A DNA stretch of 64,000 nt. Source: Augochlora pura. Taxonomy: Eukaryota; Arthropoda; Insecta; Hymenoptera; Halictidae. The stretch lies in contig NC_135773.1 in assembly GCF_028453695.1 (NCBI RefSeq), positions 20,646,001 to 20,710,000 on the forward strand. The letters are read 5' to 3'. The notes under the pieces are model-generated. The model was not told where the DNA came from, made no database searches, and saw nothing but the letters and a program-made list of their open reading frames with translations. The position numbers were made by a program, and so were the translations under genes. The first letter of the stretch is position 1. The number at the start of each line of letters is the position of its first letter. Below are positions 12,433 to 24,300 of this stretch, one piece after another.

Positions 12433-13650
12433 AAATCGATACGTAAAGAGATTCTTCCAACAATCGCAATTGATTGACAGGACCAAAAAGATGAGAAGCT
12501 CGCGTTTTTAATTTTTATAACTGGGTATAGCATGAAAATTTAAAGAATTCATTTAGCAAGTTTCTATATTTTGCGGCGGTTCATCCGTGTGTCAAATGTT
12601 ACGTCGTCGTAGCCAGCTATTTCTAAAATTATAGGACACCCTATGGAAACACTACTTTCGCAGAAACATATGCGATGACATAACGCCGTCCGTATATAAA
12701 GTTCAAGGATAGCACCGAAGCCTGAGTGTCCAATATGGGTTATGAGTTTCATGAAATTCGGAATATCTTTACCTTTGCCCTGAAAAGATCCACGCGGTAA
12801 GCCAGAAAATGTTGGAACACCTTTCCGAGGCGAAATAACTTTTTAGAGATGGAATCGAGCAATTTAAATTCCTTGCTCGATGCTTTTCCAAAGGAATTGC
12901 GAATTCAATGGTAAAGGTCGCTTTCTTTTGTATTCATTACTTCACTGAAAACTTTAAATTCCTTCAAATGCAATATATTCTATAAATACGAAATAATTAT
13001 TTCAGATAATTAAAAAATCACGGAATATAATATTTAAAATAGTATTTTCGAAAAATAGCGTGGAAATAATTACGAAATGATGCAACACGTTACAATTTTT
13101 CCGTGTTATTTCAAACAATGCGATCCCGGATGGTATCCGGGACTGTTATCAATCGGTTTAAGCCGAGTAACGGGCTACTATATGCAGAAGTAGAGCGCAT
13201 TCGAAACCCGAGGATGTTCTCTCCTCGTGGCTGCCGTTTCGATGAGCCGCCTCTCGCACGCCATAAATTTGACTGCGAGTCATCACCTACTCCGCCGCTT
13301 GCTCGGCTGCAGCAGCGAACACTTAAAAATAAGTGGTAATATATTAGATCGGCACACGGATTTTATCTGCTTAGACAAGTAACCCGGCAAGATAAAGATA
13401 AAGAACAGCTGCGCGGCGCTGGCCCGCGGTGTGTCCTCAGGAAATTAGATAAAAAGATAGGAAGTTTTTTTGATTTCCTTCGCGGCGCGCGGCGGCAGCT
13501 CCCGACCCACTCGTCTTTGTCTGTTTCGCTCGGCGGGGCACACCAGTGACAAATCTGATTACCGCTTCTGTGCCATCGCATCTCTGAATCCTGATGCGTT
13601 CTGTCGTCGGGACCGAGCATAGTGCCGCCTCGTGCGCACCGCGACGATGC

Positions 13651-13790
13651 TACAGGGTGGACCGGAATTCGCGCCGTAACCGAGCAGAGGGCGAATATCT
13701 GCGCGTAGAAATACGAAATAAAGTTGCTGGAACAGTTTTGTCGTCCGAGAAATATGGTTTTCGAGAAATACGATTTTTTAGGTTGCCTAT
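13651..13790 (+). repeat. Interspersed repeat, ACAGGGTGG family, in a GC-richer setting
   Basis: Begins ACAGGGTGGACCGGAATTCG, then CCGTAACCGAGCAGAGGGC, as in sister copies. The right side carries GGTTTTCGAGAAAT. Limits are approximate. Confidence 0.5.
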
Positions 13791-13996
13791 CTTTGTCGAG
13801 GATTTAGTCTAAAACCTAATTACATCAACCCCTGCTCTAGAGGAACGAGCCAGACTCGTGACAATGTTTTATATTTAATTTACTAAGTATGGTTCCTATT
13901 CAAATCGAAATAAGATTTGATTCGTCTGTTATCAAATATCTAGGAACGAAATTAAATTAAGGCATGCAGGTAAGAAAATTTGTCTCGAGGAACTTA

Positions 13997-14484
13997 TTAA
14001 CCCTTTGGACTCGACGCCATTGCAATTGAAAATCTAAAATAACCTTTCTGCTTATAGTATTTCCATTTTGTGTGAGATTCATTCCATGCGTGTGAAATTG
14101 AATCGTATAAAAATTACACTATTAACAATTTTTTAAATCTAACCTTCGGCGATATCTATAAAAATAATTTTAGAACTATTTTATTAATTTTAATAAAATA
14201 GTTAATTTTAATTTATTTTAATTATTTTATTAAGTAATTTATTGATTAATATATTATTTATTTTAATATTAATTATTTTGATATTAATTTCAATAGCTTT
14301 TTTAACTTTATTTGAACGTAAGGTTTTAGGATATATTCAGAATCGAAAAGGTCCAAGTAAGGTAGGGATTTTAGAGGAATTTTACAACCTTTTAGAGATG
14401 TAATTAAGTTATTGAATAAGGAGTTTTTTTTCTTGAACAATTTTAATGGCGTCGCAGAGTCGCCGCTCGAGTTCAAAGGGTTAA
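13997..14484 (+). mobile_element. TTAA element, common family, copy interrupted by the ND1 NUMT
   Basis: Starts TTAACCCTTTGGACTCGACG and ends GCTCGAGTTCAAAGGGTTAA, with inverted ends flanked by TTAA. At 488 bp it is about twice the length of the other copies; the excess is the ND1-derived insert plus adjacent AT-rich sequence. Same family as the copies at 11109, 16222, 20447, 20910, 34840, 36757 and 39689. Confidence 0.8.
14180..14430 (+). pseudogene. ND1: Nuclear mitochondrial insertion (NUMT): N-terminal fragment of NADH dehydrogenase subunit 1
   Basis: From about 14221 the plus strand reads as an AT-rich membrane protein leading into AFLTLFERKVLGYIQ (14293-14340) and NRKGPSKVGIL (to 14373), the classic start of mitochondrial complex I subunit ND1. 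At 14374-14375 two extra bases (GA) shift the frame. After them GILQPF, an AGA codon and DVIKLLNKEFF continue to about 14430. AGA falls where ND1 has serine, as expected of the invertebrate mitochondrial code. ATA codons are also frequent. The insert interrupts a TTAA repeat element: comparison with sister copies places the breaks near AATTTTAGAAC (left) and GAACAATTTTAATG (right). It cannot be a working gene in the nucleus because of the frameshift, the truncation and the genetic code. Confidence 0.88.
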
Positions 14485-14868
14485 GGGCGAGGGAAGTGCC
14501 GATGAAAGTGGCTGCGAAAGAGATCCTAGCGCGAGGGGTTAATAAAATGAAAGGAAAAAGGGAAATACTACAGCACCGAATTGTATAATCATTTATGAAT
14601 AATTATCAAATATAATTATCGGAATAATTCACAAAGGAATTGATAGAAGAAGAAAAAAAGAATCTACTTTGCGATGTTACAATTGAGTGGATTAGAATCA
14701 TAGTGGCGTAAGTCAGATTAGCTTTATTAAGAGAAACAAGGAATGTCATTGTTAACATCTTGATTATCTACTGATCACGTTTGTTGATAATTAAGAGTTT
14801 ATAATAATTTTATAATGTATTTCACTCGTTTTCTTTTTATCATTTTGATTGTCTGTACAAATTACGTA

Positions 14869-15508
14869 TTAACCAGTTAACTGTGATTGACGAGTATACT
14901 CGTCATGGAGAAGTGGCAAAATTTGGTGTATCGACGAGTATATTCGTCATGCGTATAAATCTGTGACTATTAGCTATTTAAATTGCAATTTTTGAGAAAA
15001 ACAAAACATATTCTCAAATTTCAAGATGTTTAGAATATTTTCAGGCTATGCCGGAATAAAACAAACAAATAGAAAATATAAACAGTTTGAGACGATGTCA
15101 TGCGTCCCCGTATGCACTGGTTGAAAAAGTTTACCAGTTCGCATAATGAATTTATTTATGTGCGATGATAACGTTTTTTAGATGTTAACCTAAAAGGGGC
15201 AAAGGCAAAAGTGAAAAAGTGGATTTATAAACTAGAAAGCTGACTCGTCGGCAGAGCAGCAACTTTGAATTTTCGGTGATCTTGATCTTCATCTTGCTGT
15301 ATCAAACCCCAAAAAGTGTTTATTTTAACCGAAGAAGTAAATATTAGTAATAAAATTTTCAATTTTATAAAATAAACCCATCGTTTTCATCCAATATCTT
15401 ACCAGCACAACCTACTCTGTGATTGACGAATATACTCGTCGTGGCTCGATTCTGGCGACAGTAAGCTGTGCGCAATTTTAAACGAGGGCGCCACAGTTAA
15501 CTGGTTAA
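14869..15508 (+). mobile_element. TTAA element, TTAACCAGTTAACTGTG family, 640 bp
   Basis: Bounded by TTAACCAGTTAACTGTG and CACAGTTAACTGGTTAA (17-bp inverted repeat). Just inside the left end is the palindrome GACGAGTATACTCGTC (14889-14904), with variants at 14933-14948 and 15425-15440. No long reading frame of its own. Confidence 0.8.
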
Positions 15509-15931
15509 GATATAAATGAAAATCTTCGAAAATGTCGCTTACGCCACTGCGAGTCCAATTGCGAGTCTCACGGTTCACGATTTAGTTAGCGAAAGAGGAA
15601 GAAATCGCCTCTCCTGGCGCGTCGAGAATCACTGCCGGACAGTGTATCGTGTAAGTATATGGAAGAATGCCCTCGCCCCGGCCATATGGGATGTAAGAGC
15701 GAAAGAAGAACGTTCGTTAAGTTTCGGCGGTCGTGGGAATCGATTTACGGTATCTGGAAGTGGTGCACGTGCAACGGGCGATGTATTTTTGCCGGACGAA
15801 AGGCGCAAGGCCCTAAGAGACTGCATTCTCTATTTGCATCCTTGGAAACTGCGCTCCCATCTTCGCGGCCGACGCCGCTCTCCCACCGGAAGGGTCGTTA
15901 GCCACTAAAGGAAACCGAACACATGCAAATG

Positions 15932-16001
15932 CTGCGGTGAACACTGCACGGTGAACACTGCGGTGAACAGTGGTGCGGTGAACGCTGCGGTGAACGCTGC
16001 A
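15932..16001 (+). repeat. Tandem repeat around GCGGTGAACACT
   Basis: Five to six imperfect copies of CTGCGGTGAACA or CTGCGGTGAACG in 70 bp. Confidence 0.85.
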
Positions 16002-16221
16002 GTTGTACGTTCTAATGATCGAAATTTCTATAAAGCCACAATTTCTATATTTTCGTGAAATCTTGTAATTATTATGTAGCATCGAAATATATAATAATAT
16101 ATGGCATCAAAATACGTGTATATGTCACGGGGATTTATTAGCCGTGAATAAAAAAAAAAGAAATATCTAGGAATAGATCCTGTTATTAAGATCTTCTGAT
16201 CTTATAATATTAGCGTATCTT

Positions 16222-16393
16222 TTAACCCTTTGCACTCGAAGCCAGTTCAACTTGAAATTTGAATTTCTCTGACTTATAGTATTTCCATTTTATATAGCAA
16301 AGTGCATTTTATATAGTGTATAGAGATTATTTTGTCATGTGATAGAACAATTTGATGGTGCGTCACAGTCACCACTCGAGTGCAAAGGGTTAA
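16222..16393 (+). mobile_element. TTAA element, common family, shortened
   Basis: A 172-bp copy with TTAACCCTTTGCACTCGAAG at the left and CACTCGAGTGCAAAGGGTTA at the right. The interior is shorter than in the ~245-bp copies, indicating an internal deletion. Confidence 0.8.
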
Positions 16394-17935
16394 AATTAGA
16401 TTATTCTTATTTCGCGAATTTTTGGGTAGAGCCGTAGCGATATCAAAAAGGATACGAAGTGGGCTAACTTAGAAAATGCTGCCCTCAGTGTTGCAGCTAT
16501 AACCGATCGGTGGGGAATGTGTTAACTGACGTTACATATACATATAATAATATATAGCAACAAAATATAAATCATCGAACCACCACTGAAGTTGCCATCA
16601 CATGACTATCTTTTAAATCAGCTATATACTCATACGATCTATAAATAAATAAAATGAATACACAAATTAACTTTCAAATAAATAAACTACATTTACTTTT
16701 CTTTAAATAAATATTATACTTATTTATTAGTCCTACAATGCCGCTCGTACACTATTTTAAAATTGCCATGGAATAATTCCAAGATTTTATCAAAATAACA
16801 GGTGGTTTAATGTAAATTTCACTTCATTGTTATCTGTGCAGCATTCATTATGAAATAAATCGTTGTATAGACTTGTTGGACCATAGAATCAAATTCTGAT
16901 AACGATTCTTACGTAAAATAATTCTACAACGTTCAATAAGTATGTCAGAAATATAAAAGAAATTTGCCATTCTCTCAATGTTCCTAGCGTGGCATTAATA
17001 ATTAATTATAATATAAATATTGTTTTTGTTACGATTGATTGTACGCGTGATATTATAAGAAATATCTTATATATAATTCGACTGGTATAAAATGTCCAAT
17101 ACCGTGCGAAAAGTATTTTCCTCAGAGTTTCCAGTATCGCCGATGCCGATTTATAAATCCGCGTGCATTGTTTTCAATATTTATCTTATTCAGCGTATAG
17201 AAAATGTTTCAACGATTTAGCGAAGCGTCGCCGTATCTGTATTGTCTCAGATGGGATCCGTTCTGTCGACGATAAACTCGACTTTTATGAGCGTAAGAGT
17301 GGCGCGTGTGTTTTATTTGCAAATCTCTGTTATCTTTTTCACGCACCGCAAATATTTTCATATTTTACTCGCCGCCGCGGCTTTCGAGATATAGATAGAT
17401 CTCGCGTGAAATCGTTCGGATTCCGGAGATCGGTATGCTATATTTATAGATCCGGCGACCATATATCTTCGCCGCAGTTTTGCCTATGATCAGAACGATG
17501 TTACGCTGTGTTACGCGATACGCGTTACGCGTGTTACGCGTACGATACGTGACGTAGGTAACAAGAGAGCCGCGACGCGTTGCACCAGCTTATTGCCGGC
17601 TGCGTCAAGTTTCGAACGCGGCGCGTAACCGTGAATTCCAATAACAAGCTCATTTCGATAGGCACAAGTCCTGCCTCGTGAGATTCGATTACTATTCCCG
17701 CGTGCGATGGTGTAGTGTTCCATCGAAGGAAATGGCTTCGCGTTATGGCTGATTAATCATTTATCGTTGTAACTAGATCGCAGATAGCACGTATAGGGTT
17801 TATGCGTCGAGATATGCAAATTATCTGCAAGAAATATCTGACTTATTAACGAGGTTTATGGAAGACGGTATATTAGAACGCAATAGAATCTGATCGTTAA
17901 TGCGCGCCTTTTATCGGATAAAATTTATTTATAAA

Positions 17936-18430
17936 GGGTGGACAGGAATTCGTAGTAGAACCGAGCTGAGGGTGATTCGACGTGAAAAAGCAAGAAACGA
18001 AGGGCATAGCCGATTAAGATGGTCGAAACTGCCCTTAGAGGTTTTTCAATGAGTCATATACCGTTCGATAGCTGACCAATGAAAACTCATCTGTGCAAAA
18101 TTTTAACTTTGTAACTTGTTCGTGAGGGTAGTTACAGGGTAAATTAGATTTCGCGGTTTTCCGGCATTTTTCCATCTTTAACGGCTTTCTAAAATTTTGA
18201 AAAAAAATATGGCTTATTTCGGACATCAAGCCGGATGTTATAGAATTTTTTCAGATTTTTCAGTTGCAAGCTGTGATTATCAAAAATGAAAACCCCCCAA
18301 AAAATCGGAAAATTGAAGATTTCTCGAAAACTTATGAATTTTAACATTTTTTTTATCCAGGGCTTCGTTTTCGAGAAAATTGATTGTAAAATTTGTTCAC
18401 TTTGCGAATGTTTTAGTTGTGCTTATTACA
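17936..18430 (+). repeat. Interspersed repeat, ACAGGGTGG family
   Basis: Begins AAGGGTGGACAGGAATTCGT and has GATTCGACGTGAAAAAGC, parallel to the copies at 34093 and 13651. The far part (GTTTTCGAGAAAATTGATTG near 18369) matches the interior of the 34093 copy at greater distance, so extra sequence lies between. Confidence 0.45.
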
Positions 18431-19188
18431 AATTAATGCAATTTTTCTTTACGCATAACAGACTATGAATAAATTATTTTAGCACAAATGTGCATGTTTC
18501 GTGTATATCATCTGATGGCTGAATTGTTCGCAATTTATATTTTAATATAAGATATTTTTCTAATATTTGGGGAAACTGAACGATTGATATGCAAAATAAC
18601 AGATAATTTTGGCTACTGTTTAACGCTTCAACGTTGAAAACGGGTACTAGTCCTAAGAAAACTAAACTCATAACGTAGGGGACTATGTAGTTCTAAGGGG
18701 AAACTCGGCGAACCCACTTAAGTTTGTTATATTTCGTTTCGAAAACATCTCGTAAAAACACGTGGGTTCAGGGTGATGGTACTTTAACGGTGTCGGAAAG
18801 GCAATGAAATGTGTAAAAACCAGAGAATGCATACACTCATATAATAATAGAAGTGTCTGTCTCACTTCGGATTATTTTCTGGAAACATTTCAAACAACAA
18901 TTTCCGTTTCCCTGGCTGGTAATTTTTAACGCGGTATATTTAATGTTGTTACATCGGCGCTGTGAGTGACAAGTGTCATTGAAAACTTGAATCCTCCAAT
19001 GCCAACGTTGGAAATATTTGTACCGAGTACTAGAAGCGTTTGCTTCGTGTCGGATTACGAGACCAAAGTGTTTACGTTTAAATATTTTTACTTCGCGCGA
19101 TTTCGATTGTAATATAGTATAGTCTAAAAATATCTGTACAAGTCCAATGACTGTAAATTAATAAATATAAATCGAATCGATTGAACAG

Positions 19189-19258
19189 CTCGATTGAAAT
19201 ATTTCGATTAATATAGTTCGATTAAAATAGCTCGACTAAAATGGTTCGATTAAAAGAG
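19189..19258 (+). repeat. Tandem repeat, 14-bp unit, five copies
   Basis: Consecutive units CTCGATTGAAATAT, TTCGATTAATATAG, TTCGATTAAAATAG, CTCGACTAAAATGG and TTCGATTAAAAGAG. Confidence 0.85.
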
Positions 19259-19729
19259 TTTTAATGATAAGTAAATTTATAAAACTGTCGTAATATCTGA
19301 GACCTGGTAACATTCAGTTTGCTTAATGTATATTGCAATAAAAATGGATTCCGAAACATAGTTAAAGCATACGATTAATATTCTTCGTCGTGTTGTCCTG
19401 TAAAAAAAGATTACCTCTTTCGCTATTGTCGCTATTATGCGCACCACGTAACATGGCATTTCTAGGACAAAGAAAATAGGTTTCGCTGAACAAATCGTCA
19501 GTGGCCCTTGTTAGTGTACCTACAGACCGGCCTTTTTACACTGTCCGCACAGAATGTACAAGGGTATCCGTTTGCGCGGTGAACCACTTTGTTACACTCG
19601 ACCTAAAATTCTCATCGTCAAAGCGCTGCGCCCGGGCCATCCAAATTGGTCTCGTACGCGACAAACAACTTTTGCACTGGCAAATTCATCGTTCTGCAAA
19701 TTATAACTATCCTGTTCCGGAACAGAACT

Positions 19730-20000
19730 CTGTCGCAAATAGATTGACCGTGCTGCGGATTCAATTGACTCTTTTGAAAATTGTGTTTCAGTCTGTCGCG
19801 ACACATATTGAATTTAGTTTGTCGCGAAACAAATTGATTCTATTCGAAATAAACTCGCACCGTTGCCAAATCAAATTTACGATATTGGAAATCAAATTTA
19901 CCCCGGTTGCGAATCACAGCTGCCGTATTGGAAATTGAATTTACGTTGCGAATCAAATTCACTATTTCACGGAACAAGTTTATTCTTCCGCGAATTAAAT
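19730..20000 (+). repeat. Cryptic degenerate repeat of AAATCAAATTTA-like units
   Basis: Recurring GCGAATCAAATT, GGAAATCAAATTTA and GGAAATTGAATTTA at irregular spacing of about 25-45 bp. This probably accounts for the 145-codon open frame at 19501-19938, which has no recognisable domain. Confidence 0.5.
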
Positions 20001-20446
20001 TATTTCACCGTCTTCGCTCGCATTATTATAAATTCTTTCTTCGCGACATGATAATGAGTAAATTTTTGACAAAATTCCTATTTTCGTCGATCCGAGTGAT
20101 CGTGATTTCAAATTTCGATGTAATCTCGTATTTCTATTCGCGAGAAAGTGGCGTTGCCGCGATATTGAATTTAAGAATTAGTTCACTATATTTGGTTCAA
20201 TATAGTGGCATATCATGTTCTAATAAAGAAAACCATGTTCTAGAACATTACAATTTTTAGATCTCGTTAGTATTACTAGCTTTCGTGATACAATTGTTTG
20301 AAAACTGAACCGTGCTTGAATTATTTAGTGCGGCGTGCTTCCGTGTTTCGCACAGAAAATTGCGATAACAGAGTGTTATCAATTTCTCCTATCATATCTC
20401 ATGCAAATCAAATCATTTGTACTAGTTTCAAATATGTTACCGTGCT

Positions 20447-20683
20447 TTAACCCTTTGCGCACGAGCAGCGCCATTAAAATTGTTACACTAAGTTCTAAAA
20501 ATATTTTTATAGACATCACCAAAGCTTAAATCGAAAAAGTTGTTAAAAATGTCAGTTATATGAATTATGAGACTCAATATCATACACATAAAATGTACTT
20601 TTGTTATACAGAACGAAAATGCTACGAGTTAGAGAAATTATTTTCAATTTCATGTTGAAATGGCTTCGAGTGCAAAGGGTTGA
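20447..20683 (-). mobile_element. TTAA element, common family
   Basis: Left end TTAACCCTTTGCGCACGAG; right end GGCTTCGAGTGCAAAGGGTT followed by GAA, so the right TTAA has decayed to TTGA. About 237 bp. Confidence 0.75.
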
Positions 20684-20909
20684 AAGACTTTCAACGTCAA
20701 GATTATTGTCGCTGCTCAGTGTATACGAGCCTGATGTTGTAAATGCTACAACTTTCGTTCTCATAAGGTATTTAGGTAAAGGAGCTTAGGTGATCAAGCT
20801 TTCCTTTAGATAGATTAGTGAATAATTAATACGAGACGGAATATTCTGTCTATATATTATATTATCTATTATATAGACGGAATATTATAGACGGAAATCC
20901 GGGGCTTCA

Positions 20910-21158
20910 TTAACCCTTTGCACTCGAAGCTATTTCATCTAAAAATACGAAATAATTCTCCTGGCTCATAGTATCTCAATTCTGTACAATAAAGTGCACC
21001 TTTACGCCTACGAAATTGATTCTTGCGATTTATAGCAACAATTTCACTACTCAACAATTTTTTTGAATCTCAACTTTAATATTATAGAAATTATTATCGA
21101 ACGCAAGAGAATAATTTTAGTGGTGCCTCGGAGTTACCATTCGCGTGCGAAGGGTTAA
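20910..21158 (+). mobile_element. TTAA element, common family, 71 bp from a coding exon
   Basis: A 249-bp copy from TTAACCCTTTGCACTCGAAG to GCGTGCGAAGGGTTAA. It lies in the phospholipid phosphatase intron, just past the exon-2 donor at 21229. Confidence 0.8.
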
Positions 21159-21229
21159 ATTACCAGTTTCAAGGCGCGCCTTGGAAAATCGCGTATCGCG
21201 CGATTCACGAATCACGGCAGGTGACTCAC

Positions 21230-21381
21230 CGAGCATATAGGTACAAAGAGGCCAATCACGTATAGCATCAGACTGGTTACTGTCGACTCGCGGAACGGGT
21301 GATATAATGATTCATCGTTACAGAAGAATCCCCGCTTGAACGGCTTGCCAAACAGGAAGAACATCAGCACCGCCATACCCA
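21230..21381 (-). CDS. Phospholipid phosphatase (wunen/LPP family, PAP2), coding exon 2
   Basis: A 152-bp exon between a good acceptor (T-rich tract then GATTGCAG, ending at 21382) and a donor (CTCG|GTGAGT, intron from 21229). It encodes the end of transmembrane segment 1 (VGMAVLMFFLFGKPF), then the family signature KRGFFCNDESLYHPF at the start of the first extracellular loop, and a second membrane segment (SLMLYVIGLFVPICS). The F-C-N-D-E-S-hydrophobic-x-x-P stretch is diagnostic of animal lipid phosphate phosphatases, six-pass membrane enzymes that dephosphorylate phosphatidate, lysophosphatidate and sphingosine-1-phosphate. In Drosophila the wunen members guide germ cells. The catalytic motifs (K-x6-RP, PSGH, and SR-x5-H-x3-D) belong to later exons, which I could not find at lower coordinates by eye. 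Which insect paralogue (wun, wun2, lazaro or another) cannot be settled from 50 residues. Confidence 0.9.
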
Positions 21382-24300
21382 CTGCAATCAAAAAAAGATG
21401 ATACAACCTTTTAATTAACTTTCGATCTTCTTCACGATTGCGGGCTTGCAATATCATTTATATTAGATTATTATATTATATCATATGTTATTATATTGCA
21501 AGGTGTACGTCGAGAAGAATAAAGGTATTTTATTGAATACACACAAGATGTTATGTGTTAATGTATTATAGATGGATCGGGAGTACAATACTTCGCGCTT
21601 TGGCGGATGCGACCGCTCACCTTGATCGTTCGTACCAAACTCCTCGTCTTAGGAGCAGATCGATCCAGCTTCGATGGTTAAACAAATGACACGCATTGAC
21701 CGTTGGAAACGGCAACGCAGTGCCGCTGGACAGGAGGTGCGAGGGGCAACGCGGGCCAGCATGCCAACGGACCGAGAACATCGCAGACCCGAAATATAAA
21801 GTATACACAATGTCTCACTGTAGTGAACACAAAGTATTACCATGTCTCACTACAGTGAGCACCGCGACGATAACGGTCCGCTACGCTATCTATCTATATT
21901 GTACTTTATTTTATTATATTTTACTTTTATTTTAACTTTATTTTATTTGATTTTATTTTATAATATGAACGTTGCTGTTACTTGACGTATCGATTACCTT
22001 CGACATAGGTTGACACTATGAGAAAATAAAGAAAAGTTACGAAGCCAATGAGAAGATTAACATCAGCGAAAGGAATTCGCTTAATCAGAAATTCTCACAA
22101 ATTGGATCGGTTACGAAACATCGACGTCAGCGAAAGCGTTGCGCAGAATAACACACGATTTTGAAGGTTTTGGACAAAAGTGTAACGAGCGAATATATGT
22201 ATAATAAAGTGGATTCTGGAGGAAAACATTAATGCGATCAAATAAAGATTTTTATTTCGAGAAATTGTATTCTTCAATTCTTATTTTTTGATGTCTATCT
22301 TGAAACGGTGCGAAATTCTTTTTAATTATCTCGAAGGAGCGCAAAATGTTCTCGATAAATTTTAGCATAAACGCTGAGAAAACGGGGATTAATTATTCAA
22401 ATCTGGTCGACGAAACGACTTGGACAAGTACTCATACTTTTCACATCGAGTAATACCTTACCCGAGACTATCTATTAGACACGTCAACGCAATCGCAAAA
22501 ACGACCGGTTCTCGTAAGTGCCTAAGACTAAACGCATGTATGTATATTATAATTAAACCGCGGTTCTCATGCGTTTGTAATAAAAATTGATGAAATTTCA
22601 AACAATGAAAATATTAAAAGTGTTCGAGAGCTTATTTCGAACTCGTCGAAATTATTCGAAAAAGAGAAAGATATTCGATTCATTTTCGCTGCTATCGACG
22701 ATGATAAATTTGATTGTGCACAAAGACCCGCGGTCTAATGGTAACACGCGTGAAACTGAAAACACAAGGGGCACATATCGGTGATATCAATGCTCAAAAG
22801 TTGCCGATCAAGTTTCCTCTCGCGAGCTACGAAACAAGACGTCCTGAATCACTTTGCCGATCCGCTCCAGATCGTTGGGAAATTATCCAGTTAACACCGT
22901 GCACGGTAAAACAAATTGCCGTGCCGGAGACAAAACGAGGAGTATCCCCGTCGAACATAATAATGTTGTAAACACGGCGACGGAACATGTTCGCGCAGCA
23001 AATACGAGAAAATAGTCGTTCGAATGATACAATAATTATTCTAATAGCTGGCGAGCTCTCGTTGCATTACCGTCGATAGCTAGCAATTAGTAATTGGAAG
23101 TTACCCCGACGCGACGCTTGTATTTCTCGGGAACGATTTTGCCGCGAGCCGTAAATACCTACCGCGAGAAATCACCGTCGTTGGGTTATAATCAAACCGC
23201 GGATTGTTAAGCAAAAGAAAGATCGTCCGCATCGATTGCAAGATATATCAGTTCCGTCCATTTCTCTCTTAACTCTAATTCGTGCCGTATCGACTTCTCG
23301 CAGAGAGATTTTAAATAAATAGTACACATCCCACTCCCTTTAATTCCACGTTCACGACTGTTATAATTAGACCGCGAATCTTTTTTACACTTACGACATG
23401 CGCAGATTTTTATGTTACATTTTTACCTGGCAAGAAAATGACTCGACGAGGTCTAATGTTATTTTTACAAAGAGTAGAAATTATCGTTAGAAATCATCTT
23501 TTATTCGGCAAAAGAAGCTTCTCTTTGATTAAAATTTTTATAAAGGTTTTCTATATAAGATAAAAGCTGAACACAGAACTACTGTTCGGACGTCATCGTT
23601 GTTCCATATTTCACTCACCCGTTTCCGCAGCGAATGCGTAAAATCCATAGTCTAATCAATATTAGCAGTCGGCGCACAGCTAGTTATCGCAACGAGTTCC
23701 GGCAATACCTAACTTTCGATTAGGTATTAGGTATTGCAAACCACCACCGTCTTGCGCAGTCATAATGCAATTGACGTTCGTGCCGGCGCAGACGTTATGG
23801 GCGGTAACCCATGGGGAAAACCAGGTTGCACGCGTAAAACGTTCGCAAAAATTACGACGCTCGCCGTTCCGCGGCATGGAAATTCAGATTACCGGGATGC
23901 TGCGCCCTGGCTACTTGGAAACCGCTCGACCGAGTCAGCGATTAAGATAATTGTTGACTTTGGTTTCACCGGAACGAGCCAATACGGCCGAGAGTGGCTG
24001 CATCGATTTCTGAGATCGCATGTGGTTCATCGTTATTTATGCGGCTGGCTACGTGTGCCCGGAGGCGGCAGGCCTCAACGGGGCTTCTTACTGTCACGGC
24101 TTCGAAAAATCGATCACTTTTTCTGCCATTCTTTTATCATTTTATGTATCCTTCTACAGAAGATCACCGGTGTTATTCATTTTCTTTCTATTAACATTTT
24201 TGCTTAGATCTATTGCAGGTACGGTGAGACCTTATCGACGCGCGAAAGTAATACATTTTATCTGCGTTACAGAGGCTACAATATGCTTCGGTTGACCACG

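Larger units (their letters stand above)
1..21229 (-). other. Probable second intron of the phospholipid phosphatase gene, or intergenic DNA
   Basis: The donor at 21229 obliges a further exon on the minus strand at lower coordinates, but none with recognisable PAP2 motifs was found by eye in 1-21229. The stretch therefore reads as intron running off the left edge. It holds tandem repeats (340-653, 3414-3491, 7088-7190, 8697-8853, 15932-16001, 19189-19258), TTAA elements (737, 1186, 2875, 11109, 12190, 13997, 14869, 16222, 20447, 20910), an ND1 nuclear copy (about 14180-14430) and GC-richer blocks around 6.1-6.9, 7.4-7.8 and 13.2-13.7 kb. I see nothing definable in roughly 1.4-2.4, 4.5-7.0, 9-11 and 16.5-17.9 kb. 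Confidence 0.45.

Noticed and set aside
15516..15908. Open frame of 130 codons on the plus strand
   Set aside because: No recognisable domain, no credible splice or promoter context, and it overlaps frames on the other strand. It begins just after a TTAA element and its downstream flank runs into a tandem repeat, so a chance frame is likelier.
23734..24207. Overlapping plus-strand frames up to 157 codons
   Set aside because: Three frames are open at once over the same GC-richer stretch, which is typical of composition rather than coding. No motif recognised.
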